NCBI GenBank assembly: GCA_021151825.1
Contig: JAGKWQ010000009.1
Coordinates: forward strand, 186,001-250,000
Direction: 5' to 3'
From: Cellvibrionaceae bacterium
GTDB taxonomy: Bacteria; Pseudomonadota; Gammaproteobacteria; Pseudomonadales; Cellvibrionaceae
Length of the DNA: 64,000 bases
The position numbers were made by a program, and so were the translations under genes. Each line of letters opens with the position of its first letter. Position 1 is the stretch's first letter. This document shows, in pieces, positions 46,421 to 55,757 of this stretch. A model generated the notes under the pieces. The model was not told where the DNA came from. It ran no database searches and saw nothing but the letters and a program-made list of their open reading frames with translations.

Positions 46421-47836
46421 TTGACTGGTCGTAAAAAATCGGCAGATCACAGCTACGATCTTTTGGTAATCGGTTCAGGGCCTTCCGGCGAAAGTGCCGC
46501 CATCTCTGCGTCAAAAATCGGTAAACGAGTGGCAGTGATAGAGAATAGGGCATTGGTGGGTGGTAGTTGTGCACACAAAGGAACAATTCCTTCCAAATCC
46601 CTGCGTCATGTCGTCAAGCAAATAATTCAATTCAAAAGTAATAGCCTGTTTCGTGAAATCGGCGATAGTCGCCGCCTGACTTTCCCCCGCGTGTTGCAAT
46701 CCGCTGCGAAAGTTATTCCCAAACAAGTTGAGATGCACACTAATTTTTATGTGCGCAATCGTGTGAATGTGCACATTGGTCAAGCTTCATTTATCGATGC
46801 TAATACAGTCAGCCTTTCGCTAGTGGACGGCGGTGTTGAAAGTATTCACGCCGAAAAAATTGTCATTGCGACTGGCTCCAGCCCTTATCGTCCGGCCGAT
46901 GTTGATTTTAATCATCCGCGTATTTATGACAGTGACACGATTCTGGAAATGGAACATACGCCGCGCCATATTATTGTTTACGGTGCTGGTGTTATCGGTT
47001 GCGAATACGCATCGATTTTCTCCGGCTTGGGCATGCGTGTTGATTTAATTAATAACCGTGATCGTTTGTTGTCATTCCTTGATGATGAAATTTCCGATGC
47101 ATTAAGTTATCACCTGCGCGATAGCGGTGTAACTGTCCGTCATGGTGAAGAATTCGAAGCGATAGAAGCGAGCGATTGCAGCGTTACGTTATTTTTGAAA
47201 TCCGGAAAGCGTTTGAAAGCCGATGCGATCTTATGGTGTAACGGTCGCAGTGGTAATACTGAAAATTTGAATTTGAGTGCGGCAGGTTTGCAAGCAGATC
47301 ATCGTGGCAATTTAAAAGTAGATGATTGTTATCGCACTCAAGTTGAGAATATTTATGCGGTTGGTGATGTCATTGGTTGGCCTAGTTTGGCGAGTGCCTC
47401 TTATGGTCAGGGGCGTGCGGTAACCGGTGGTATTTTTGGTGATCAATGCCAATTAGTGCATGATGTTCCCACAGGAATTTACACGCTGCCGGAAATCAGT
47501 TCGGTTGGTAAAACCGAAACAGAATTAACCCAGGCAAAAGTACCTTACGAAGTGGGCCGTGCATTGTTTAAAAATACGGCGCGCGGCCAAATCAGTAGCG
47601 AAGATGTCGGCATGTTAAAAATTCTTTTCCATGTCGATACACTGGAAATTCTCGGTGTTCACTGCTTCGGCGCTGAAGCGGCGGAAATTGTCCATATCGG
47701 TCAAGCGATTATGAAACAGTCAGGTGAGGGCAATAATATCCATTATTTCCTCAATAATATTTTCAACTACCCAACCATGGCAGAAGCGTATCGAATAGCG
47801 GCGCTCGATGGTGTAAACCGCATCAGCCGTCGTTAA
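46421..47836 (+). CDS. sthA: Soluble pyridine nucleotide transhydrogenase
   Basis: SthA is a cytoplasmic FAD enzyme that moves reducing equivalents between NADPH and NAD. It has an N-terminal FAD motif YDLLVIGSGPSGESAA, then a disulfide-type loop reading GGSCAHKGTIPSKSLRHV. One redox Cys is replaced by Thr, as in known SthA and unlike lipoamide dehydrogenases. It also has an NAD motif IIVYGAGVIGCEYASIFSGL and ENIYAVGDVIGWPSLASASY. TTG 46421 is preferred because GAGGGGA lies 6 bp upstream; ATG 46406 is the alternative and would put that sequence inside the gene. Confidence 0.94.
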   Translation: MTGRKKSADHSYDLLVIGSGPSGESAAISASKIGKRVAVIENRALVGGSCAHKGTIPSKSLRHVVKQIIQFKSNSLFREIGDSRRLTFPRVLQSAAKVIPKQVEMHTNFYVRNRVNVHIGQASFIDANTVSLSLVDGGVESIHAEKIVIATGSSPYRPADVDFNHPRIYDSDTILEMEHTPRHIIVYGAGVIGCEYASIFSGLGMRVDLINNRDRLLSFLDDEISDALSYHLRDSGVTVRHGEEFEAIEASDCSVTLFLKSGKRLKADAILWCNGRSGNTENLNLSAAGLQADHRGNLKVDDCYRTQVENIYAVGDVIGWPSLASASYGQGRAVTGGIFGDQCQLVHDVPTGIYTLPEISSVGKTETELTQAKVPYEVGRALFKNTARGQISSEDVGMLKILFHVDTLEILGVHCFGAEAAEIVHIGQAIMKQSGEGNNIHYFLNNIFNYPTMAEAYRIAALDGVNRISRR

Positions 47837-47853
47837 TATGAGTTTTTTCGTAG

Positions 47854-47880
47854 GGGCGCGATTTATCGCGCCCTTTTTTT
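47854..47880 (+). terminator. Rho-independent terminator after sthA
   Basis: GGGCGCGAT pairs with ATCGCGCCC around a very short TT loop, followed by seven T. It lies between the convergent sthA and the small minus-strand gene. Confidence 0.82.
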
Positions 47881-47891
47881 ATTGAGTTCTT

Positions 47892-48248
47892 TTATTGGAT
47901 ATTATTGCCGTTGCTACTTTCGTTATTGTTTTCACTGGACGGCACTTTCGGATGAAAATTCCTCACACAATGAATCACCGTATTACTATCAAAATAAACC
48001 GTAAATTCCTGGTACTTCCAGCGTGAAATCGGCGGTTGTCCTTTTGCTGGAATGTCTTCCAGTGGTTCGCCAAATAAGTTTTTGACTCGCTCTTTACTCA
48101 TGCCTTTAGTGGGCATATCTACAGCCGGTGCAGTTTTTGCCTGCTCACCAACCGGGATACGAATTTCTTCAGCAACGGAGTTTTGAACTTGAATAGTTGC
48201 TACGAGAGCCAGTACAAGGGTATGGGAAATAAATTTGATTCGAAACAT
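47892..48248 (-). CDS. Small exported protein, function unknown
   Basis: A 118-residue protein with a signal peptide (TLVLALVATIQVQNSVAEE). A mature part, GMSKERVKNLFGEPLEDIPA then ISRWKYQEFTVYFDSNTVIH, resembles the short SmpA/BamE-like fold used in small periplasmic proteins (MSxxxVxxxFGxP pattern). The C-terminus is Asn/Ser-rich. It lies 61 bp downstream of the PilZ gene on the same strand. No function can be given. Confidence 0.8.
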   Translation of the reverse strand: MFRIKFISHTLVLALVATIQVQNSVAEEIRIPVGEQAKTAPAVDMPTKGMSKERVKNLFGEPLEDIPAKGQPPISRWKYQEFTVYFDSNTVIHCVRNFHPKVPSSENNNESSNGNNIQ

Positions 48249-48309
48249 GCTTACCTCGGAATCTGGATTGCCCCGAGCTTTACAGATGGCCTGAGGTTTT
48301 CGGAAATCG

Positions 48310-48882
48310 TTATTGCAGGTATTGTTGGCTCTTTCTGCGTTCAGCCATCTGTGCGCGCATTATCTGCTGGCCAATCAGCTGTTGTTGGCCATCGCTAACC
48401 CGATGAAATTTTGCCGCAATCTGGTATTCACCGGTGTTACTCGGTTCACAACGAATAATTTTGGCAAAAAGTACAAGGCCGGCATTACTGGGTAAAAAAA
48501 TCAATCTCAAGGCGATGTGGCTGTTCATTTCCACCGCGCGGGAGCTGCCGAATGCAATGCCACCTTCACTGAGATTAACCTGTTTGATGGTTTTGGAGGG
48601 AGGAAGGGGTTTTGAGTCGGCCATTAATTGCTGGCTGATAATATCGATTTTGCGGTTCAAGTTATGCAAATACTCGCCCAAAGCACGGCTGGTTTCCTTG
48701 ATTTGATGAAACAGATGGGCGTTGTCATTATCGATTTTACGTAATTCTGCAAACAGCTTTAACGAGGCAGTGTTGGGGAATTGCAGTTCTGCAGCGGCGG
48801 TATTTGCCGTTATCTCGTCTACCTCTTTAAACTCAATGGCGATACTTTCATCAATCCGAAAGTAACTACGACGTTCACTCAT
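48310..48882 (-). CDS. PilZ-domain protein (putative c-di-GMP effector)
   Basis: A 190-residue product from ATG 48882 (MSERRSYFRIDESIAIEF). An RxxxR-like basic N-terminus is followed by a helical middle. A PilZ-type core comes next, with IKQVNLSEGGIAFGS (N-x-S-x-x-G motif) and MNSHIALRLIFLPSNAGLVL. The N-terminal region before the core is longer than in minimal PilZ proteins. A longer frame begins at 48924 but lacks a ribosome site, while AGGTC precedes 48882. The location between sthA and lolC matches a Pseudomonas PilZ gene. c-di-GMP binding is inferred. Confidence 0.85.
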   Translation of the reverse strand: MSERRSYFRIDESIAIEFKEVDEITANTAAAELQFPNTASLKLFAELRKIDNDNAHLFHQIKETSRALGEYLHNLNRKIDIISQQLMADSKPLPPSKTIKQVNLSEGGIAFGSSRAVEMNSHIALRLIFLPSNAGLVLFAKIIRCEPSNTGEYQIAAKFHRVSDGQQQLIGQQIMRAQMAERRKSQQYLQ

Positions 48883-49061
48883 GACCTGAAGCTTCCAAAA
48901 ACTGTGATGCAGTAAACATAGCACAAGCTACGTTGGTTGTTCATGTTTTACAGGAGGCAAGTTTTCGTGGAAATCGGGTTTTGTTGGAAGTCCTTCCGGT
49001 TTTGCTTGAGACTCTTGCAGTTTTGCTTGAGCAAAGGGGGCCAATTAGGTTTAATGCGCCC

Positions 49062-50300
49062 ATGCTGAAAAATATCCCGCTTTACATTGGCTTGCGCTAT
49101 ACCCGCGCCAAACGCCGCAACCAGTTTATTTCCTTTATCAGTGCTTTCTCCCTGATCGGTATGGCGTTAGGGGTGATGGCCTTGATTATTGTGCTTTCCG
49201 TTATGAACGGCTTTGATCGGGAAATGAAGGAGCGCATCCTGAATGTCATTCCCCATGGCTTTATTGATCAGCAACCGATGGTTAGTGATTGGCAGGCGTT
49301 AGCTGCAAAAGTGAATGCCCAACCCGGTGTAATTGCTTCTGCTCCTTATATCCAGAGTTCGGCAATGGTCACTTATGCGGGGGGGGTAGAGGCGATTGAA
49401 TTACACGGTATTGACCCGGCTGTGGAAGCGAAGGTATCGGTTGTCGATCAACATATGATTGTTGGCAATATGGCCCAGCTACAACCTGGTGAATACGGGA
49501 TTGTCATGGGGCGAATTCTCGCCAGCCGGTTGATGCTTGCAACTGGCGATAAAATTCGTGTGACTTCGCCGGAAATCAATATTACCCCTATGGGGGCATT
49601 TACCCGCTCACGCAACTTTACGTTGGTTGGTGTGTTTGAAGTGGGCGCGCAAGTAGATAGTACGCTAGCGCTCATTCATTTAACGGATGCGCAAAAGTTT
49701 TTGCGGCAAACCGGTGTTCAAGGTCTCCACGTTAAAACAAAAGATTTATATTCCGCTGGTCCAATTATGAGTCAGGTTCGTGCAAATCTCGGCGATGAAT
49801 TCCGTGTGCGCGATTGGAGCCAAACCCAGGGCAGCTTATTCCAGGCCGTCAAAATGGAAAAAATAGTCGTTGGTTCCTTGTTGATGATTATTATCGCCGT
49901 TGCTGCATTTAATATTGTTTCCAGCCTGGTGTTAATGGTTGCCGACAAACGATCGGACATCGCCGTGCTACGTACATTAGGTCTAAACGCACGGCAGGTA
50001 ATGGCGATATTTATTGTACAGGGTAGTGCAGTAGGGTTTATCGGTACTTTTATCGGAGCGATTCTTGGGTGTGCCGTTGCTCTAACCTTAACGTCGATTA
50101 TGTCGGTGTTTGAATCTGTATTGGGCTTACAAATTTTTGATCCCGAAGTTTATTTTATTACCCAATTGCCATCGGTATTGTTATGGCAGGATGTTGCTGT
50201 TATCTGCGGTATTGCTTTGGGTCTAAGTTTTCTCGCAACACTTTATCCGGCATACCGCGCTGCGCAAATTGAACCGGCAGAAGCGTTGCGCTATGAATAA
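49062..50300 (+). CDS. lolC: Lipoprotein-releasing ABC transporter permease LolC/E family (first copy)
   Basis: This is an inner-membrane permease of the LolCDE complex that extracts lipoproteins for outer-membrane delivery. The 412-residue product has an N-terminal helix after YIGLRYTRAKRRNQFISFIS, LSVMNGFDREMKERIL, a periplasmic MacB-like domain, and three C-terminal helices ending YPAYRAAQIEPAEALRYE. ATG 49062 is chosen from the conserved N-terminus; the frame is open upstream to 48933. A run of eight G occurs at 49379-49386. It is followed by lolD and lolE. Confidence 0.94.
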   Translation: MLKNIPLYIGLRYTRAKRRNQFISFISAFSLIGMALGVMALIIVLSVMNGFDREMKERILNVIPHGFIDQQPMVSDWQALAAKVNAQPGVIASAPYIQSSAMVTYAGGVEAIELHGIDPAVEAKVSVVDQHMIVGNMAQLQPGEYGIVMGRILASRLMLATGDKIRVTSPEINITPMGAFTRSRNFTLVGVFEVGAQVDSTLALIHLTDAQKFLRQTGVQGLHVKTKDLYSAGPIMSQVRANLGDEFRVRDWSQTQGSLFQAVKMEKIVVGSLLMIIIAVAAFNIVSSLVLMVADKRSDIAVLRTLGLNARQVMAIFIVQGSAVGFIGTFIGAILGCAVALTLTSIMSVFESVLGLQIFDPEVYFITQLPSVLLWQDVAVICGIALGLSFLATLYPAYRAAQIEPAEALRYE

Positions 50301-50326
50301 TTTCTTTCTTGTTGATGGTTATTGCT

Positions 50327-51034
50327 ATGAATAACAGCAGCGCTGTACTTGAATGTCAGCAAGTCAGTAAACATTATGGCCAGGGTGCGTTGGCGGTCAG
50401 TGTATTGAGCAATGTAAATTTGCAAATACTGGCGGGAGAGCGCGTTGCAATTGTTGGTGCGTCGGGTTCAGGAAAGTCGACTTTGCTCAATATCCTCGGC
50501 GGATTGGATATTCCTGATCGCGGAGAAGTTACCGTAGCAAATCAAAATTTATCGCGTCTGAGTGCCGATGAGCGTGGTCGTTTGCGCAATCGCAGTCTGG
50601 GATTTGTTTATCAATTCCATCATTTATTGCCGGAATTTACCGCGCTGGAAAATGTGTCCATGCCGCTATTAATCGGCAAACATTCCATCGCTGAATCCAA
50701 AGAGCGCGCACTGAAATTATTGGAGCGTGTTGGTTTAGCCAAACGGGTTAATCATAAACCTTCCGAGCTTTCCGGTGGCGAACGTCAGCGTGTTGCAATT
50801 GCTCGCGCCTTGGTGACTAATCCGGCTTGTGTGTTAATGGATGAACCCACTGGTAATCTGGATACTCACGCCGCAGAATCCATTCAATCGCTCATGCTGG
50901 AACTAAATCGTTCCATTGGTACCAGCTTTGTAATAGTCACTCATGATCCACGTTTGGCTGCGCGAATGGATCGCACACTCACATTAACGGAAGGCGAATT
51001 GCGTGCAGGCAACTTGCTGGTGACCGGACTTTAA
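50327..51034 (+). CDS. lolD: Lipoprotein-releasing ABC transporter ATPase
   Basis: LolD is the ATPase of the LolCDE complex. The 235-residue product has Walker A IVGASGSGKSTLLNILGG, the Q-loop FVYQFHHLLPEFTALENV, signature LSGGERQRVAIARAL, Walker B VLMDEPTGNLD and the H-loop VTHDPRLA. ATG 50327 (MNNSSAVLECQQVSKHYG) is favoured over TTG 50309. It is separated by 1 bp from lolE. Confidence 0.97.
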   Translation: MNNSSAVLECQQVSKHYGQGALAVSVLSNVNLQILAGERVAIVGASGSGKSTLLNILGGLDIPDRGEVTVANQNLSRLSADERGRLRNRSLGFVYQFHHLLPEFTALENVSMPLLIGKHSIAESKERALKLLERVGLAKRVNHKPSELSGGERQRVAIARALVTNPACVLMDEPTGNLDTHAAESIQSLMLELNRSIGTSFVIVTHDPRLAARMDRTLTLTEGELRAGNLLVTGL

Positions 51035-51035
51035 T

Positions 51036-52262
51036 ATGTTCAAACGTTACATATTTTTAGTCGGCACGCGCTACGGCATTTCTCGCCGCCACAGTCATTT
51101 AGTGTCTTTTATTTCGCGTTTATCTACAGCGGGTTTGGTGATCGGTGTTGCCTTGTTAATTCTGGTGATGTCGATCATGAATGGATTTGATCGTGAGTTG
51201 CGTGAAAATATTCTGGGTGTAATGCCACAAGCAAAAATATTGCATCGCCAGGCAATAAGTGACCCTGAATCCTTAATTGCGCAAGTTAAACAGCACCCGC
51301 GCGTCATTGCAGCAACACCATTTGTGCAATTGCAGGGCTTACTAAGTCAAAATAAAGCAGTAGCGCCAGCACAAATCTTTGGGATTGATCCGGCGCAAGA
51401 GCACACAACTTCCAAACTACCGGAATTTTTACCTGCCGGAACTTTAGACTCACTTTCAAAAACGTCGGGCGCAATTGTTTTAGGCCGCGGTGTTGCGGAA
51501 AAAATTAATGCGGAAGTCGGGCAAAGTTTGAGTTTAATTATTCCTACTGAAGGTGCTGCGCCGCGTGTGAAAGTTGTTCATGTCATTGCGATTTTAAATA
51601 CGCATACCGATATCGATAACGGTCTTGCGTTAATGGAACTACATCAAGCGGCGGAAATTGCCGGTTTTTCCGGGCAGGTATCGGGTGTGCGTTTAAAAGT
51701 GGATGATCTATTTGCCGCTCCGCAAGTAGTGCGCGACATTATGCAAAACCTGCCAGCGGATTATTACGGTTCCAGTTGGATGGCCACTCACGGCGGTGTT
51801 TATCAATCCATTCAGATGTCCAAAAATATGGTGGGCATGTTGCTGTTCTTAATTATCGCAATTGCCGCATTTAACCTGGTGTCAACGTTGATTATGGTGG
51901 TTGTTGATAAACAAGGCGACATTGCTATTTTGCGGACTATGGGTGCCTCTACCGTAGAAATTATGGGTATTTTTATGGTGCAGGGCGGTTTGATCGGCTT
52001 AATTGGAACCAGCATTGGGCTAGTGATTGGAATTGTTCTTTCTTATTTTGTTACCACTATTGTGCAAGGCATCGAAAAATTATTCGGCATCCAGTTTTTG
52101 CATTCTGATGTGTATCCGACAACCTATTTGCCATCTGAAATTGTGGCGAGTGATGTGATAAAAGTGGTAGCGACCGCATTGTTGATTAGTTTTTTTGTCA
52201 CGCTTTATCCTGCATGGCGAGCCACTAGAATCCAACCCGCTGATGCACTGCGTTACGAATAA
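51036..52262 (+). CDS. lolE: Lipoprotein-releasing ABC transporter permease LolC/E family (second copy)
   Basis: This is the second permease subunit, 408 residues, paralogous to the first. It has GTRYGISRRHSHLVSFISRL, LVMSIMNGFDRELRENILG, a periplasmic domain, and three terminal helices ending YPAWRATRIQPADALRYE. It is translationally coupled to lolD. A terminator follows. Confidence 0.95.
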   Translation: MFKRYIFLVGTRYGISRRHSHLVSFISRLSTAGLVIGVALLILVMSIMNGFDRELRENILGVMPQAKILHRQAISDPESLIAQVKQHPRVIAATPFVQLQGLLSQNKAVAPAQIFGIDPAQEHTTSKLPEFLPAGTLDSLSKTSGAIVLGRGVAEKINAEVGQSLSLIIPTEGAAPRVKVVHVIAILNTHTDIDNGLALMELHQAAEIAGFSGQVSGVRLKVDDLFAAPQVVRDIMQNLPADYYGSSWMATHGGVYQSIQMSKNMVGMLLFLIIAIAAFNLVSTLIMVVVDKQGDIAILRTMGASTVEIMGIFMVQGGLIGLIGTSIGLVIGIVLSYFVTTIVQGIEKLFGIQFLHSDVYPTTYLPSEIVASDVIKVVATALLISFFVTLYPAWRATRIQPADALRYE

Positions 52263-52302
52263 TGATTAGAAAATAAATAACCATCAATAGAAAATAAAAA
52301 AA

Positions 52303-52329
52303 GCCCGCAACATTGCGGGCTTTTTTTTT
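52303..52329. terminator. Rho-independent terminator between lolE and the DUF2062 gene
   Basis: GCCCGCA pairs with TGCGGGC around an ACAT loop, flanked by A and T runs on both sides, so it can act for both convergent genes. Confidence 0.88.
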
Positions 52330-52336
52330 CAATATT

Positions 52337-52879
52337 TTATTTATCGATCTTTGTTTTTTGTCCAGCACGTTTTTTCTGGCGCTTCTTCCAATTATGGTTC
52401 ACATGCCAACGCCAATAGGCTTGCATCGAAAAATATCCCAGCGTACCAAATAATAATCCTGTGATGATTGAACCTGCTGCTAAAGGCTTCCAGAGATGCC
52501 CAAATTCATTGGCTAACCAATCCCAACTCAATTCCGGTGCGGTAAGGGTAATCGGGTCCAATTGCAGTACTAGCCTGCCCATTTGATAGGTGATAAAAAA
52601 GAAAAAGGGCATGGTAAATGGATTGGTAATCCAGGTAAGTGCTACTGCCAACGGAAGGTTACAGCGGAAAAAAAGTGCAGCAGCAGCAGCTACCGGCATT
52701 TGGCCGGGAATGGGGAGGATTGCAACAAATAATCCCCAAAACATAGCAACGGAAACAGAATGGCGATTTAAGTGAAACAGGTTAGGATCGTGCAACAAAT
52801 CGCCTAAAAAATGGAACGCAGGGTTGCTTTTAATAGCAGCGGGGGTTGGGATATATCGCTTCAGTAAGTTTCGCGCCAT
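52337..52879 (-). CDS. DUF2062 membrane protein
   Basis: A 180-residue inner-membrane protein. The conserved DUF2062 core is HSVSVAMFWGLFVAILPIPG, with LPLAVALTWITNPFTMPFFF and a C-terminal membrane helix near residues 135-155. The C-tail is very basic (KKRQKKRAGQKTKIDK). It sits between lolE and comEC as in Pseudomonas. No biochemical role is known. Confidence 0.9.
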   Translation of the reverse strand: MARNLLKRYIPTPAAIKSNPAFHFLGDLLHDPNLFHLNRHSVSVAMFWGLFVAILPIPGQMPVAAAAALFFRCNLPLAVALTWITNPFTMPFFFFITYQMGRLVLQLDPITLTAPELSWDWLANEFGHLWKPLAAGSIITGLLFGTLGYFSMQAYWRWHVNHNWKKRQKKRAGQKTKIDK

Positions 52880-53052
52880 GCCAAAAAACCAGGTTACTGT
52901 CTAAAAAAGAGGGGACATTATGCCCGTAAAATCCAGCCAAGGCCATGTTGATGGCGCTTGAGCTGGCCTTGTTAGCTTTCACAGGATGCCATAAGCTGCA
53001 CGACAATCTGATGACAAGGGGTTATCAGTTGCGCCGTTAAGGGATTAACCTT

Positions 53053-55458
53053 ATGCCTATTCGCTTGGTCCTGTTTGCTATTGGCGTTATCGCCGTCAGT
53101 CTTTTTCCGCATCTTCCCCCGCTCGTAATGCTGTGGGGGTTGTTTATCGTGTTGTTGTTGCTCATTCGATATACCCGCCACTATTGGGCAGTAGCATTGC
53201 TATCAGGGTTGGGATGGGGCATATATTCCGGCCATCAATTATTAGCAATACAGTTGGATGAATCTTTAGTCAGTAAAGATTTAACTATTGTTGGCATCAT
53301 AGCTGATCTCCCGGACACTAATGATCGCCGTTCACGCTTTAATTTCAATGTTCGCCAAATAACAAATTCACAAGGCAATGCCCTTGATATTGACGATTTC
53401 CCCGACAAGCTCCAATTGAGTTGGTACTCCTCTTACCACAAAAACAACGACGCTCAAAAAACAACGCAATTACCAGAATTAATTGTTGGACAAGCTTGGC
53501 AGTTAGAGGTTCGCTTGAAACGCCCACGCGGTTTTGCAAATCCGGCTGGTTTTGATTATCACGCCTGGTTATTGCGACAGGGAATTGGCGCGACAGGCTA
53601 TGTTATCAATTCAAATAATAATGTGATGCTTGAAAATCATTCAATAGCAATAAACTGGCGCGAATGGATTGATCGTCAGCGCCAGTTATTACAACAATGG
53701 ATTTTATCACACAGCAATTCCAGTGAGCGTGGGATTTTAATTGCCTTATTAATTGGTGATTCTTCGTATGTAGAGAAAGAGCAATGGAATCGCATGCAAC
53801 AAACTGGCACTAGCCACCTTATTGCTATTTCAGGTTTGCATATTGGATTTCTCGCATTATTTGGATTTTATATCGGCTTGGGCGCCGGAAAATGTATCCA
53901 GTTAGTGTGGCACTCATGCCCTGCATTTGTTGTTGCCTGGGCAATGGCAATTGCTTGCGCAAGTTTTTATTCTGCACTCGCCGGTTTTAACATTCCTACT
54001 GTGCGTACACTCATTATGTTGAGTATCTTCTATATCGCCTGTTTGGTACAACGCAGTGTGCGTATTGTTGATATTTTTTGCTGTGCGCTGGTATTGGTTT
54101 TAATTATCGATCCACTTGCTGCTTACGATATGGGTTTTTGGCTATCGTTTGGTGCTGTTGCTTTGTTGCTGTTTTATTTTTCCGGGCGGTTGATTTCTAA
54201 AAAAAATGAAAATCATTGGCATGGTTTTTCATTGCGTGATATGTGTTTGGGTTTTATTCGCTCTCAATGGGTTATGTTTATTGGGTTATTAATTCCCTTG
54301 AGTGTATTGGTTAACAGTGTTTCTTTGGTTGCTCCCATCGCTAATGCTATTGCAATACCGCTAATTACATTTTTTGTAGTGCCACTGTTGCTCATCAGCG
54401 CGGCATTGCAAAATACATCTTCTACCATCAGCGATTTTTTATTGAATGCTGCTGGTGCTGCCATGGAAATATTAAAAATTATTTTACAAAAATTCCTTGA
54501 TTGGTCGGGCGACTATGCAAGCCCGATTGTTGCCTTTTCGCCGGCGTTATCGTTTTTAATTGCCTTTAGTTGTCTGGTGCTATTGTTACCTAAAGGGCTC
54601 ATACATCGCGCCATTGGTTGGTGTGGTTTGGTATTGGGAGCATGGCTTGCCTATTTTATACCGGCGGTTAATGTTCCTGAATTAAAAATCACTGTTATGG
54701 ATGTGGGGCAGGGTACAGCAGTGGTTGTACAAGTAAAAGATAAGACGCTTGTTTATGACGCCGGCCCAAAATATTCCGAAAGCTTTGATGCCGGTGGTGC
54801 AATTCTGGCTCCTTATTTATTTTCCCAGGCAATTTCTGATATTGAAGTACTAGTGGTCAGCCATAATGATATGGATCACGCCGGTGGATTGCATAGCTTT
54901 GTTGATAAGGTGGGCGTAGAAAAAATACTGGTGGGCGATATTGAAAATACTAGCCTCAACCAACCGGATTTTTCTGCGATAGAAAATTGCCATCAACAAC
55001 AACCATGGCAATGGCACACGGTTTCATTTGAATTTTTATCTATCCCTATCGTGCGCAATGCGAGCGATAATAATAAATCTTGTGTATTGCTGATCAGTTA
55101 TCAGGAGCAAACTATATTGCTACCTGGTGATATAGAAACCCGTGTTGAACATCAGCTTTTGAGTGAAAATAAAATTCCCGAAAATCTAACGGTGCTACTT
55201 GCTGCCCATCATGGTAGTCGCACCTCTTCGGGTATTAAATTTGTTCGCCATGCTACTCCGAAAGTCGTTGTTTATTCGGCGGGATATCGCAGCCAGCATG
55301 GGCATCCGCATTCACAGGTTCGTCGTCGTTTCCAAACGATAAACTCGCGTGAACTAAATACCGCAGAATCAGGTGCGTTATTGTTTGAATGGTACCAGGA
55401 TAAGCCCGTAACAATTACCGAGTACCGGAGAGTGAACCGACGATATTGGTTTGAGTGA
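53053..55458 (+). CDS. comEC: DNA internalization protein ComEC/Rec2
   Basis: ComEC is the inner-membrane channel for DNA uptake in natural competence. The 801-residue product has N-terminal helices plus a DUF4131 region. The Competence domain begins around residue 225 (GILIALLIGDSSYVEKEQW, then LIAISGLHIGFLALFGF). The C-terminal metallo-beta-lactamase-like domain has MDVGQGTAVVVQVKDK, VVSHNDMDHAGGL and LLAAHHGSRTSSG. All expected parts are intact, so it may be functional. It ends the Pseudomonas-like syntenic block. Confidence 0.95.
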   Translation: MPIRLVLFAIGVIAVSLFPHLPPLVMLWGLFIVLLLLIRYTRHYWAVALLSGLGWGIYSGHQLLAIQLDESLVSKDLTIVGIIADLPDTNDRRSRFNFNVRQITNSQGNALDIDDFPDKLQLSWYSSYHKNNDAQKTTQLPELIVGQAWQLEVRLKRPRGFANPAGFDYHAWLLRQGIGATGYVINSNNNVMLENHSIAINWREWIDRQRQLLQQWILSHSNSSERGILIALLIGDSSYVEKEQWNRMQQTGTSHLIAISGLHIGFLALFGFYIGLGAGKCIQLVWHSCPAFVVAWAMAIACASFYSALAGFNIPTVRTLIMLSIFYIACLVQRSVRIVDIFCCALVLVLIIDPLAAYDMGFWLSFGAVALLLFYFSGRLISKKNENHWHGFSLRDMCLGFIRSQWVMFIGLLIPLSVLVNSVSLVAPIANAIAIPLITFFVVPLLLISAALQNTSSTISDFLLNAAGAAMEILKIILQKFLDWSGDYASPIVAFSPALSFLIAFSCLVLLLPKGLIHRAIGWCGLVLGAWLAYFIPAVNVPELKITVMDVGQGTAVVVQVKDKTLVYDAGPKYSESFDAGGAILAPYLFSQAISDIEVLVVSHNDMDHAGGLHSFVDKVGVEKILVGDIENTSLNQPDFSAIENCHQQQPWQWHTVSFEFLSIPIVRNASDNNKSCVLLISYQEQTILLPGDIETRVEHQLLSENKIPENLTVLLAAHHGSRTSSGIKFVRHATPKVVVYSAGYRSQHGHPHSQVRRRFQTINSRELNTAESGALLFEWYQDKPVTITEYRRVNRRYWFE

Positions 55459-55757
55459 TTCAACCTCAGGAAATTGTTAAATTGTCGTCAATATCGTTAA
55501 GATGATTTGCGTGCCCGAGGAAATATTCACTAGAATCACTGGGTATTTAATTAGATAAATGGAATAGGCCATGGACAATCCTCTACAGTGCTTGGCAGCA
55601 CGTACTATCCACACTCAATGTGTTCTATATCTTTTCTTCTTGTTCATAACTCCGCATTACCTTCCGCTATACCCAATAGTTTTCAATTAACACAAGTGAT
55701 GTATTTGCACAGAAAAACACAAAAAATCCATAAAACAAGTAACAGGAATGACTGATA
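55459..55757. other. Intergenic region upstream of the glycosyltransferase
   Basis: No gene is seen. A possible promoter is TTGCGT (55507-55512), an 18-bp spacer and TAGAAT (55531-55536), followed by a leader of about 220 nt. A CAGGAATG ribosome site lies just before the next gene. No tRNA, att-like or insertion-sequence remnant is recognisable. Confidence 0.4.

Noticed and set aside
46421..47836. Lipoamide dehydrogenase or mercuric reductase identity for the flavoprotein
   Set aside because: The redox loop has Thr in place of the second Cys and the rest matches soluble transhydrogenase, as does the Pseudomonas-like neighbourhood.
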